From the NCBI RefSeq assembly GCF_032854445.1, contig NC_088305.1:32391645-32455644 (forward strand): DNA of 64,000 nucleotides, given 5' to 3'. The notes under the pieces are model-generated. The model was not told the DNA's origin and searched no databases. It saw only the letters and a program-made list of their open reading frames with translations. Made by a program: the position numbers and the translations under genes. Positions 23,376-34,507 of the stretch are shown here, piece after piece. The DNA is from Liolophura sinensis. Its lineage: Eukaryota > Mollusca > Polyplacophora > Chitonida > Chitonidae. Every line of letters starts with the position of its first letter. Positions within the stretch are counted from its first letter, which is position 1.

Positions 23376-24847
23376 AACATGATTGTCTACCTGAGGTTTT
23401 TTCCTGGAATCAGGCGATGGGAGATGGACCGGCAAGGCTACATGTTACGTTCCCGTGAAGACAACAAAGACTGTAGCGTTGGCTGTGAATCATTACAAGC
23501 CGGTTAGTTGTACCAGGGGCGTCAACACTCCCTATTGTGTCATCCTCTCTCGCCATGAGCAGCGTAATCACTGCGCCTAGACGGCCGGTTCGGATATACG
23601 TGCCTCTTAACATGAATAGGAACCAGTCCAGTGACACTTATAGCTCGGCGTAATATTTATTCATTGCGTTATCAGCGGAATTAATATTTGTATGATCTAA
23701 ATAGACGTTATAACATGGTAATATACCGGTGCATTGTATGAAGCGACGGGCAATTTCCATGGTGTAAAGAGCACCGCATTATGTGAGCAACAACTGTTAT
23801 CAGTTTGTATTTAGCGAACACATGCTGGATTTCCACGGTGCTGTACTTGGTACATCTACCCTCTGATAAATCCCTCCCTTCTAACAGTAAAAGAAGCTTT
23901 GGTAAAACGATAAACTCTTAAAGCAAGCATTTTCTGGGACGTGTTTTTAGAGTATTCAGTTATTGGGATGGTTGATTGATGCGTTGCACGGCACCACATG
24001 GCCGTGATCAGACGGACCGTTAGAAATTTCCATCCCTTGATTATGATAATCAAGTGCAAATAGAATAACTCTGCACCTTATCTGTTTTTCTATTTCCACG
24101 TAATTTATCGAGTTTGGTATTAAAAATCTATACGTGCAAATTCTACTCAAGACGCGATGGTTCTGATTAGCATTTCGTAATAGTGACCATGTAACCGCTG
24201 GTTCATCGATCAGTTGACGAGTAGACAATTGTGATTGGCTGATTCCGCCATCGTTACATATGCCAAATGCAGGGTTTTTATCGCTAATTGTGAATGCTTT
24301 TTCGCTGAAATCGAATTTGCACTTTATATTAAGACAGACAACTTAAAGCGACCAGATACAATATTCAGACAGTTTTGCTATTCATATAGGATTTTAATCG
24401 TTTTTTTTTAATTTCATCGACAATTAAACACATGTTGATAATCGTGATGTCATGATGTACCATCGGCAAATAGGGGATATACGTTCACTTTCAGTATATC
24501 CTACTACAACAGCTTTTCCTTTCTTTGGAAAATTTATGCATGTTTTGTATTTTGCTAGACGGTCTCCAATATACTGCTAATCCGAGGTGCAAATTTACGC
24601 CAGATTCGGTAAATACCAGTTTTATGTAAATCAACATGTACTTATCATTTCAGGTGAATCGTTGAATTTGAGATTGCTATGGTTTGTATCCTGCATAGTT
24701 TTATTAGACTGAGTCAATGTTTGCTTTTTAAAGATGACGATATTTTGTCAGTGTTACATCATTGAAAGTCGCTGATCGTGGATAACATGTGTAGGGAGAC
24801 ACTTTTGTTACATTTGTTGAAGTTCAAGTTCATTTTATTATGCCGTA
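23376..24847. other. Non-coding sequence, no gene seen
   Basis: A+T-rich, apparently unique sequence. Open frames do not exceed about 90 codons and none is recognisable. Confidence 0.5.
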
Positions 24848-24943
24848 GAAGCCTCAGTGGCCGAGGTGGTAATCGTACCATCTAGGCGAAATGACATTGC
24901 AGTGTAAGGCGTAAAAGACTAATCAAATGAATAAATAAATATT
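24848..24943 (+). mobile_element. SINE-A, internally deleted
   Basis: It starts AGAAGCCTCAGTGGCCGAGG (tRNA-like head) and ends AAGGCGTAAAAGACTAATCA with an (ATAA)n tail, as in fuller copies. The body between is missing, leaving only about 96 bp. Confidence 0.7.
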
Positions 24944-25387
24944 AGTCAAAAAGTCAAGAGAAGTCAAAAGGTCATGGCATACAAAATACAGGGTGACGGG
25001 CGATTCACACAACTTACGGCTTCTGACTTCATTATACAGACCACAAATATTTCAGCGTACACGTTATCTAATATTAGTATAGTACTGGTAAGGCTATTTA
25101 ACACAATTATATTACGGAATAATTTCTTCGTTGTAACGAAACAACATGCATGTGCTTGACTGGTTTCAGGTCACATGTTTGGAAGGATGGTTAAAAAAAT
25201 GGCTTAATTTGTGGATAGAAAGGAAATGGTATCCTAGTAAATAAGCCTCATGTAATTTTTTAACCCTTTACAAATTAACAACAATGGAGTAAGATGTGGA
25301 CTGGATTGCGAACGATTGAAATGTTTTTTGGTATAGGAAACCAGATAAAACTGCTAATTTTCTGAGCTGCATTCGAAATGTGACCCT

Positions 25388-25520
25388 GAGCCCCAGTGGC
25401 CAAGAGAAGAGCGTTGATTTCTAGGCATGAGCCAGCTAGAGAGCCTCAATATTGATAAAACAATGCACATGTCGCAACATGATGGATTTGAACACAGAAC
25501 ACCATCGGTGAAAGGCCGAC
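25388..25520 (+). mobile_element. Possible worn tRNA-like SINE
   Basis: TGAGCCCCAGTGGCCAAGAG resembles the SINE-A head, and AGCCAGCTAGAGAGCCTC may correspond to its CCCAGGAGCCTC block. On the other strand, TGTGTTCAAATCC at about 25485-25500 resembles a B box. The two signals point in opposite directions, so the assignment is uncertain. Confidence 0.3.
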
Positions 25521-25584
25521 CCGTTGCAACTGTTAACGCTTTACAGTAGATTCGGGGCGCAACAGTAACAGTAGCAGCTGATAA

Positions 25585-25891
25585 CTAGTGAGTGAGTGCG
25601 TGGGATTTAACGTCGTACTTAACAATTTTTCAGTCATATGACGAAAATCCTTAGAGTGTATGTGCTTCCTTGTTGCTGAGCGGATTTCCAGCGCTCTTTT
25701 ATCTAGTGCTGCTTCACTGATACGCCTTACCGAAGGCAAGTCAGCCGCCCAGCCCGGGCCATTATACTGATATAGGTCAACCAGTCGTTGCACTATACTC
25801 TTCATGCTTAGGTGTGACTCGACCCAGGATTGACCCTGGATCCACCGCCCCCGAAACAGACGCTCGACCAACTGTGTTATCGGGGCAAGAC
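25585..25891 (-). mobile_element. SINE-B, full length, with target-site duplication
   Basis: On the minus strand the element opens CCCCGATAACACAGTTGGTC, whose AACACAGTTGG is A-box-like, and reaches GGGTCAATCCTGG, a B-box-like segment about 45 nt later. Between them the TTTCGGGGG stretch sits where a tRNA anticodon loop would be and recalls a proline tRNA; that identity is tentative. The body runs about 200 bp to GATTTTCGTCATATGACTG, then a (CACT)n tail. It is flanked by perfect CAGCTGATAA repeats (25575-25584 and 25892-25901). A 112-codon frame on this strand is only a shadow. Confidence 0.9.
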
Positions 25892-25901
25892 CAGCTGATA
25901 A

Positions 25902-28764
25902 GGAAGTATAACTAATTAAATAAATGAATTAAGCTTATACATGCCTAAAATACATACTGCTATTCGTGGAAGTAGTTGATCGACATTTAATTGGTATACG
26001 TTTAAGTTCATCAGATGAAATTGTGACCCGAAGTCAGCGTCTGCTAGAAATTAACAATACCACAAGCATTTGGAATACATATAGAGTTCTGAATCGTTTC
26101 CACTAGAAGCTATGCTCGTAATTTCCTGTTGGCAAAGACGGTGTTGGGAAAGCAAGTTAAGCCAAATGGGTGTATAACCAAAACTTTCTTGTTACGTTTT
26201 AGCCACAGATGACTAATAATACCATATTGCTCACGGTACACTGTGAAATAATCTATCTGCTAATAGCATTTTGGATTACACATGTATGAATGTGGAAGTT
26301 TCTATGTACCTACCTGTCTTGGTGCCGTGATAGACACGATGACTGGCTGGTGGACAAGTGAGTGCAGCTCTACCGTGAGTAGTTTCCAACTGTTTGGCTC
26401 GCGCTGGTTTGTTGAGGAACGTTTGGCAAAGAGTGTTTTGTCTGCCGGCTTTAGGAAGACGCGATGTGTTGGCCAGGGAAAGGGGGAGTAGTGGCACTAA
26501 TCGATCCGGTCAAACAAGCTGGAGGGCTCGCCGCACTCAAACCGCCCCAGTGGAAGAGCGGTAAATCCGGAAGAGCTCCCTGATGGCAGAGCACGGATCG
26601 CGCTTCACAACACCCAACTATATTCGCCCAATTAACCAAGGTCTTTGTTCCAAGTCACGCCAACACAATGTAAATACTTCAGTATATGTGTGTTTAAAGG
26701 GTCGAGACTTTCTCGAATCGCTGGCGAGTCTTGAGATGGAATTGGAGAATGCAGCTTTGTCCAGCCATAGTTCATTTCACTCCTCGAAGCGCGCTTGAAT
26801 ACCTTACTTTTGTGTCGAACAGGAAATAACGAGTCTTACTGAGCGTGTAAACTGGGGGTATATGTCTTATTGGATGATAAATCATCGCCTGATATAGACC
26901 AAGTAAGTATCCATCATTACGACGGTGATGTGCAGACAGTTAGCCTAGAAGCTTTAGAGAAGTTAGCCCTCATTTCCACTGCAATAGTGCACGGTAAATT
27001 TGCTTTAGCAGACAATTTCACATAAGCCGCGCATATCATTTGTTGATTTTTATTACTGAACGCTGTTTTGAGTGCTGATAAAGTTGACGAAATTTGCTAA
27101 ACCCGTCATGGCTGTCATAGTAAAGAACTGCGTACTTAATTGTATGGTCGTTTGTATATCTGCTGTCAAGATTGGCGCGTACCATCCAATGTGTAGGTGT
27201 TTACATTCAAGGAAATCATGTATGGCACAAACAAATTTCTGTAAATGAATTAGCCGAGTAACGTCTAATAAAACCCTGGGATAAACTGACAAGAAATCGG
27301 ATTTCTCCAGTTATGTGTGACCATTTTACAATATTTGCCAATTATATTGTCGTCACTGCTCTTGTTTTACTCGTTATGCTTTTGGCTTTTGTATTCTAAG
27401 AAGTAATTGGAACCAATGATAAGCAGACGGCATGACACTGTATTGGGTGTAGTAGGTTAAAACATGGCTAAAACATGCATCGTGCAATAGAGGGGAAAAT
27501 AGTGTACAATAAATGGCGAGGGTTGATAATCTCAGCATCGAGACAGCATTCCAGACTGGAAATACCAGCTTCAGCTTCGGATTTATGGTGCCATGTTAAT
27601 GAATAAGCAGTTGATAGGTATATGGTATATATACATGTATGTATATGGTATATGATAATTTGGCATCATGATGTTACATGTCTACCAGCAGAGTATATAC
27701 ACTGTCTTCTGTCAGTATCTTCAAGAATATAGTATATCACGGTCTTCATTGTCATGAATAAAGCTGGGTGGTGACTGTTGGTCACAAAACTTGTCTGACA
27801 GTGATGTCTGGGAATGAGACTATAGGCCAAACAGTCCTGCAAGTCACAGTTCAGGTAGATCACAATCTCTTTGTTTACGTTATAAGATTCAGTCCCCAGA
27901 CCTGCCTAAAATCTTCAGTCTTAGTAGTTCCTCGGATGGCGCTTAGAAGAAGCAGATAGACCATATCCTCGACAACCAAGTATTCGTACTTTGCGAATGG
28001 GCGCCATATTTGATATACGTGAAGTAGTAGCTTCCACTGGGGCAACATAAACAGTATGTCGGCGCTTATCGACCTGGAACAGCCTTGCATGGTCTAAAAG
28101 TGTCACACTAATGCTGTTTTTGAAGCTTAGATTTTACCAAACAGGTCATGTGATCGGTTGTCATAGAAGCGGTGAACTATTTCCAAAGAGAATTATCAAA
28201 TAACGCAAAAAATTCAAATTCCTTCTTCTCGTTTCGTGTTACCGTGTTGTTTTCAGCCTCTTCCCACACACCTTAGCACCTCACATAGAAGTGGGAAGTG
28301 TGTAGCCCGTCAGTACCACCTCCGTGGTTGACCACAGAAACATGAATCGCGGGGAAGAACCCCAATGCCCAATTAATATTCATGACATGAGGGACTACTT
28401 TTATTCAAAGGGTCAGATTCCGGCCACACTACTTCTAAAAACAATACATTAATTTGCCCATTATTTTCGGACGGCTAATATTGGCAAGGCATCCGAAAAT
28501 TCAAATCGCACGATAATGAATGGATCATGACATAAAATACCATTCCACCCATTGTCCCTCGAGGGTGTAACAAGCAAAGTGGCTAGAATAAAACGGTACT
28601 GCTTTGAAATAAATTTAGTACAGTACGTGTCCATATCTCGTCCAGTATACTAGATTAAGTTCTTTGGGTACGGGGGATAGAAGATTTGCTAAGATGCTTG
28701 TTTTTCATTCACTCTGGATGTATGCCATGTGGGTCAAATCTCTTGAACAGGGAGAGATACCCGT
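25902..28764. other. Long stretch without genes
   Basis: Apparently unique sequence. A TA-rich, partly self-complementary patch lies at 27610-27660 (repeats of GGTATATG). No open frame longer than about 80 codons was judged real. Confidence 0.5.
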
Positions 28765-28998
28765 GAGGGAGGGGTCCGTGTGCCACAGCAGCCCAGTAGT
28801 CACCCATTGATGCGGTAGCTTTAAGCTCATGCTGGCTTCCTCGCTTGGTGTACACGGAAGGTCTGCGAGCAACATGCGATGGTCATGGATCTTCCCCGGG
28901 CTCTACCAGGTCACCACCCACCTTACAGATGGCTGCCGCGGTATAAGTGAAATATTCTTGAGTACGACGTAAAATATTAATCAAATAAATAAATAACT
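28765..28998 (+). mobile_element. SINE-A, degenerate, near full length
   Basis: The tRNA-like head is worn, but GCTCATGCTGGCTTCCTC, GGTCTGCGAGCAAC, CTTCCCCGGGCTCTACC and AAATATTCTTGAGTACG occur in order, followed by an (AATA)n tail. Confidence 0.85.
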
Positions 28999-29559
28999 TG
29001 ACCAGAGAATGTGTACATTCCCGTGTTCTCACTGTTGATGGAGATTTGGTAACAATAAAAAGTCGACTTCATTCTTATGGTCATTTGCAAAGTGTAACTT
29101 TTTTGAAGACCACGTTTCTTCCACTGGTGCAGTGTGTGTGTATCGTTGTACGTCACATGTGGGAAAGTTCTTCAGCAACGCAAAGGTCAGTTTTTTTTAC
29201 CCCGGACTCCATTTCCCCCCATCAGTAAACTGGATTCTTGAAGTATGTCGTTGGACAGTCAGATAAATAAACAAATAAAGGCTTTGCTTTTTCACAAATT
29301 CGAGATGATAATGCTTACAAAACAGTGTTCAATCTCCAGAAAACAAAAAAAGGCAGCCGATAGGCCCTTTTTACTCATTGTAAAACGAAAGAAACTTGGA
29401 GTGAAACCGTTTGATGGAATAACATTGGCACACTAATTTTTGCATTAATAACGTGTGACGTTGATTGAAATCGCCACATAACACACAGGATCTAGCAGAT
29501 GCTAGAAGGCGAGATATGTACACATCACATGCAGTACCCTTCATTACAGCCTTGCTCTT

Positions 29560-29935
29560 TTATAATATTATATTCCGGCATATACCTGCATTCTGCTGGT
29601 GGACGAAGCATCCCGAGGGCTGGTCTCTTTGTATTGTTTTAATGTGACTCTATGTTGAATGTGACGACAACACAGCATTTTGAGTATTTTAAGACCAGTG
29701 ACGTCTAATAAATAGTATTTAACACTGCATATTGTTACCTAATTCTGTGCCAGCCATTATGCTAGGAGCGTGTAATTTGCTACCATTTAAGCATTTACAT
29801 GAACAGTTAGAGTAAAACCCTAATTGAGGTATAGGACATGAGGCTGTATTTCACCGGTGACCAGTTGTCATTCATCACACTGTACTGGCTGCTCTGGTTT
29901 TAATTTCTATGCTGTAAATGTTTTATTATTTTAAA
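29560..29935 (+). repeat. Dispersed repeat R2, longest copy
   Basis: Blocks shared with 56290-56523 include GCTGGTGGAC.AAGCA, CTCTTTGTATTGTTTTA-like sequence, ACGACAAC.CAGCA.TTTGAGT and AGACCAGTGA.GT. Blocks shared with 42785-42956, 46970-47135, 56959-57045 and 60062-60175 include GTAATTTGCTACCATTTAAG, GCATTTACATGAACAGTTAG, CTGTATTTCACCGGTGACC and CTGCTCTGGTTTTAATTTCT. No coding potential. The class is unknown. Confidence 0.75.
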
Positions 29936-30952
29936 AACGAAAAATGACATCAAATAAATAAATGTGTATTGTGCAATATATATATCTGATGAACACACCA
30001 TATAAAACATTCCTTTAAAATAACCTCAATTATAACTTGAGTGTGGAGAGAACTAGACAAGAGAACCATACATGTAATCAGGACATTTGCCATACTTTTT
30101 CACGGCTTATTAAGCTTCCAATAATCTCTGTAATGCGCAGACTTCCGGAGTGTATGTAAGCAACCTGACGCCATCTTCGGTTTTAATGGAGATATTAAAA
30201 CGTAAATTTCATCCAGAAAGAGCACCGCATGACAAGCGTGTTTGTATACTGGTTTCAAGCTGACAGCAGATAAGGCGAAGATAAATTAATGGGTGTTACT
30301 CTCCGCTCATAAAGCTAATACTTCTGGTGGAACACTTGGTGTTATTTGTACAAGCGGAGTCACACAGTGCTTAGGTCATCATCGGATTAACGTGAAAATG
30401 AGAGAGGAACTATTCATGCCCAAACGATTAGTACCGGTATCACCGCCAGATGACTCTCGTCTAGAGGACATTCTATAGGCCCCTCTGGAATTGAAGAGAT
30501 ACTAATTGTCCTATGAACGTGGTGACTATGGTTGTAGTTACAAATACTTTTAGTTTTACAGCATTGCTTTATGCCCAAATGAACAACATCCGACATCGTT
30601 AATCCGACATCGTTAATCCGACAATAGTTAAATCCACCTCTTTGCTGGGTACCTGGAAAACTTTCTAATGGCAGGAACTTTGTTTGAACTCCCGATGTCG
30701 TGTTCACGTCGCCCCAGTCAACAGAACGAGCGGTGAAATAAAAATAGCATTTATACAACAACAATAATCAAATATGTGTAATGACTGCTGTTCATTTTAT
30801 ATGGCTCTATTGAATCTTCTCGTATCTTCTTAAAGTTTTCTTCATTTTAATTGTTGTATAGCCCATGTTCCTATCAATATGATCTGTATTAATCTTTTAG
30901 CCCAATTTTGGCTTCAATGGAATCGAGGTTTTTGTACAACTTAGTACTTGTT
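29936..30952. other. Non-coding sequence, no gene seen
   Basis: Unique A+T-rich sequence with a short 14-bp repeat (CCGACATCGTTAAT, two and a half copies) near 30589-30625. The 116-codon minus-strand frame at 30414-30764 crosses that repeat and is unrecognised. Confidence 0.5.
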
Positions 30953-31147
30953 AGGGGCCTACGTAGCCGAGGTGGTAAGCCTGCCAACTGGGGACTATGA
31001 CTCAGGAGCCTCTCACCAATGCTGACTTCCCCTTCGGCTGTACGTGGGCAGGCCTTCAGCAACCTGCGGATTGTCGTTGGTTTCCTGCCATAACGTTGAC
31101 TGCTGTCGTATAAGTGAAATATTCTTGCGCACCGCGTAAAGCACTGA
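30953..31147 (+). mobile_element. SINE-A, partly deleted
   Basis: GGGGCCTACGTAGCCGAGGT (head), CAGGAGCCTCTCACCAATGC, GGCTGTACGTGGGCAGG, GCAACCTGCGGATTGTCG and GTATAAGTGAAATATTCTTG are in the same order as in full copies. The segment around the B box is shortened. Confidence 0.85.
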
Positions 31148-31598
31148 GTTGAATCTGCAAACCGTCTTAAATCGTAGCACAATTTGATTCAATAAAAACG
31201 ACTATCATCATTCCATATTCTACACTCTTGTCCTCAAGTTTTTTGAAGTCAGTTTATCTTTGTGACGTCCTCAAAATATCAATAAGCTGCCTGGAACAGC
31301 ATGGATAACACGACTGATATTGTTTTAAACGACAAGCACTACGTCTTTGTGTACATATTAATACTGCTGCGTGTCGTAGAATACAAACTCCTAATTACAG
31401 TAATGCATCAGGGTGATAGAGGAGAATGGTGTTGGTTATACAAATGCACCGGTATGCTATAGTGTTACATATATATCCATGACACCTGTGTTATTATCAA
31501 CATGATCGACAGGTATCTATGTGACACAGGAGGAACTTCCGGATCACGCAGGATAATCTGTACGTGAAACAAACTCACATATACATCAATGACACCTG
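31148..31598. other. Non-coding sequence upstream of the 54-bp array
   Basis: No gene seen. ACATATATATCCATGACACC (31468-31487) is an older duplicate of the sequence just before the array (31577-31597). Confidence 0.5.
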
Positions 31599-31818
31599 TA
31601 ATAACATCAACGTTATCCACATTTGGAAATCTGCGCGGAATACATCAGCATGTAATAACATCAATGTTATCCGCATTTGGCAATCTGCGCGGAATACATC
31701 AGCATGTAATAACATCAATGTTATCCGCATTTGGAAATCTGCGCGGAATACATCAGCATGTAATAACATCAATGTTATCCGCATTTGGCAATCTGCGCGG
31801 AATACATCAGCATATAAT
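31599..31818. repeat. Tandem repeat, 54-bp period, 4 copies
   Basis: The unit runs AATAACATCAATGTTATCCG, then CATTTGG(A/C)AATCTGCGCGG and AATACATCAGCATGT. Copies alternate GGAAAT, GGCAAT, GGAAAT, GGCAAT, which points to a 108-bp two-unit duplication. Eighteen-residue repeats appear in open frames on both strands. Confidence 0.95.
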
Positions 31819-31849
31819 TAAGGTAATTACAATATTTCTCACGTTCGTG

Positions 31850-32200
31850 ACGAAGAAAACATTATTTTGAGAGCACCGCCACCCCTCCCCCTCATTGGCA
31901 AAGGTAGCAGTAAATGGTTGAAAACAACTTGTCTTCGACAAATATGGTGTGCAAGTCTGTAAGTCAAACTCAGGATAGCTCTTAAGTAACAACATCTTAG
32001 CTTAGTTCGGTGGTTTGCATTGAGCATCTTGGTTTCTTCACCCATAAAACTGCATGGCCTGCATAAAAATTCCTGCATGTTACATACAGATACAGGCATC
32101 ATTTTGGTGGAAGACGAACGTTCGAGGCCCACAAACAGTGAGGAAAGGACTTGACAACTTTACTGTCCAGGATTGAACCTATACCTCGTGTATTAGCGGT
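31850..32200 (-). mobile_element. SINE-C, tRNA-headed
   Basis: On the minus strand a B-box-like AGGTTCAATCCTGG lies at about 32162-32175, then TAAAGTTGTCAAGTCC, TTTTATGGGTGAAGAAACC, GCAAACCACCG and TCGAAGACAAGTTGTTTTC. Related blocks occur at 48640-48856 and 19005-19080. The A box is worn and no target duplication was found. A 97-codon frame on this strand (31839-32132) lies within the element and is not a gene. Confidence 0.62.
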
Positions 32201-32319
32201 TGACATTTGATTTGGAAATTGATCTATTTCCACAACTGACCTGCAGAGTCTATTGTGGTTTGCGATTCTTATACGAAACTCTTATGATGCAATACATTCA
32301 ATTGTTCTGGCACAACACG

Positions 32320-34450
32320 AGATGTTGGTTAGAAGAGGCTGTTTAGGTTACTTTGCACGAATTCCTTGCAATTTTTTTAGCTTTCTATCAAAATGGTGTT
32401 AATATTAATATCGTGTAAAATGTTTTGGAAAGAGATAGGATAGTTTGCTCTTCGATCAGCCAAGGAAGGTTTTCTTAGAGGTCATATGTCAGTCTCACAA
32501 AAACAAGGCCTAATAACATGTCTCCCAAAACCTAACAAACCGAGAGATAAATTAATGAGTTCCTTATGGCAAATAGACTTTAAAAAAGTTCTTGGAGTCC
32601 TATTACATGAAGGCCAAAGAGGTTTCATACCTGGTGGATGGATTTTAGAAAATGTACATCTGCTTTATGATATGTTTGAAACGACGGACAAAGATATTCA
32701 GAGCTTAATCTTATCAGTTCATTTTGAAAAGGCGTTTAATTCTATTTTTCGGAAATTTGATGATGAGGTTTTAAAACAGTGCATTTTGGACAAGATATAA
32801 TAAAATGGATACATCTCTTTCAAAATAAAATATCCATGCAAATTCTTCGAAATGGTAACATCTCTTCATACTTTAGCAGAGGCTGCAGACAAGGGGACCC
32901 TATCTCTCCACATACATATTTACTATGTGCCGAAATACTTAGTTGTATGGTAGGAGATAATAACAGCATTAAAGGTATATCAATTAGCAATACTAAGCAC
33001 AAGTTAAGTCAATAAGCCGACGACACCCAACTAATACTTGACGGATCAGAAGTCTTTAAAAGAAATGTTAGAAACTTTTGATCTTTTTTACATCTACCCA
33101 GGCTTAATAGTAAACATTGAGGAAACGGAAGGTGTTTCCATTGGATGCCTCTCTGCTTCACAAATGAAGCACTGTCAACATATAAAATTAGACTGGCCAA
33201 CAAATTTCAAGACATTTAGGATAAATTTTTCATTTACAAATTTTTATAATATGTGGAAAAGTATTTAACAAGACTGTAAAAAAGAGTTACAGAAATGGAA
33301 AATAAGAAATTTAGCTTTAAGAAAAATAACCGTAATTAATTCCATTGCACTACCCAAACTGATACATGTCTATACCTCCCTCAAAAAACCCTCCGGATAC
33401 AGTTTATATGGGACGATTTACCTGATCGTATAAGAAGGCTGCAACTAACAAAAATTTACGAATATTAAAGTGTACGTATGGTAAATGTAGTCAAATTTGC
33501 ACAAGCATTGAAAATTTCTTGGATGAGAAAGTTACTTGCTAATATACAAAAATGGCAAAATGTGACCTTTAAATCAGAGGACTTTAAATACTTATTCACC
33601 GTTGGAAGTGTGTATATAAAAAACATGCGACACCCTTTGAAAAATCTCTTTTGGCGAGATACTTTAAAGGTATGGGGAGAATTTCAACAAAAAATAAAAC
33701 ACACGTTACCCTCAAAATGTTTGGATGAGCACATATGGTATAATTCGCATTTTAAATACCCAACATTCTTATAAAACAATGGTATGGCAGTAATGTCCGC
33801 TTTGTAAGAGATCTAATAAATTCAGCAGGGCAGTTTATATGATTTACAGATTTTAAGCAGAAATATAACGTAAAGGGCACCTTTTTGGACTACAATAAAC
33901 TATTAGCAAGCATACACATCGAATGATACCAGGATACGGGCACCATCAAAGATGTTGATCAGTTGAGACCAGCATTCCCTTTTTCATTTCAAATCCTGGT
34001 TAGAGAAAAACAGGAGCCAGGGTTTTCTTTGAAATCTTTAACACGGAGAAAATTACAGAACAAAAATGTCAAAACTAGAAAAATGTACTCACGATAAGAA
34101 ATACAGATTGGCGGGATATTTCCATTGCCGCTTTTCGCTTTTTGAATATTCCACTGTTCTCTTTATATAAAACTGAAAGTCTTCCAGTATAAGCCTTTAC
34201 ATAGAATAATTCCAACCAATACATATCTTCATAAAATCCACGAAAATCATGTGATACTTGTGATTATAGGCAAAATAAAGAAACAATAAAGCACTCACTT
34301 TTAGAGTGCCCCTTGTATCCACAAAGTTGATTGCAGTCACACGATCAAATATTTTTGTGTTTTGCTTTCAAGAGCATTCCCTCAGTCCAACTTCAAATTC
34401 GGCTTATAAAACCTTCGCTTTGATCCTTGGCCAAATTTAGGTCAGACTAG
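32320..34450 (+). pseudogene. Decayed LINE (L1/Tx1-like) ORF2 remnant
   Basis: The source family is a non-LTR retrotransposon polyprotein whose reverse transcriptase copies element RNA at a nicked target. Visible in order: an RT fragment with QRGFIPGGWILENVHLLYD and SVHFEKAFNSI (32486-32800), the RGCRQGDPISPHTYLLCAEI block (about 32875-32935) and the ADD of the catalytic YADD box (33016-33024). Then come VNIEETEGVSIG (33112-33147), a connector and KISWMRKLLA (33508-33537). VRDLINSAGQF (33802-33834) follows, and finally a C-terminal CDTC...H...C zinc-knuckle-like motif (34250-34312). It is broken by frameshifts near 32790 and 33045, by a stop where the Y of YADD should be, by several later stops, and by an internal deletion before the QRGF block. 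The endonuclease half and a poly-A end are missing. Family level is confident; the exact clade is inferred. Confidence 0.9.
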
Positions 34451-34507
34451 TGGCAAGAGCAAGCAGTGGCTAAATCTTGGACGGCATAATAAACTATCCC
34501 TACATAA

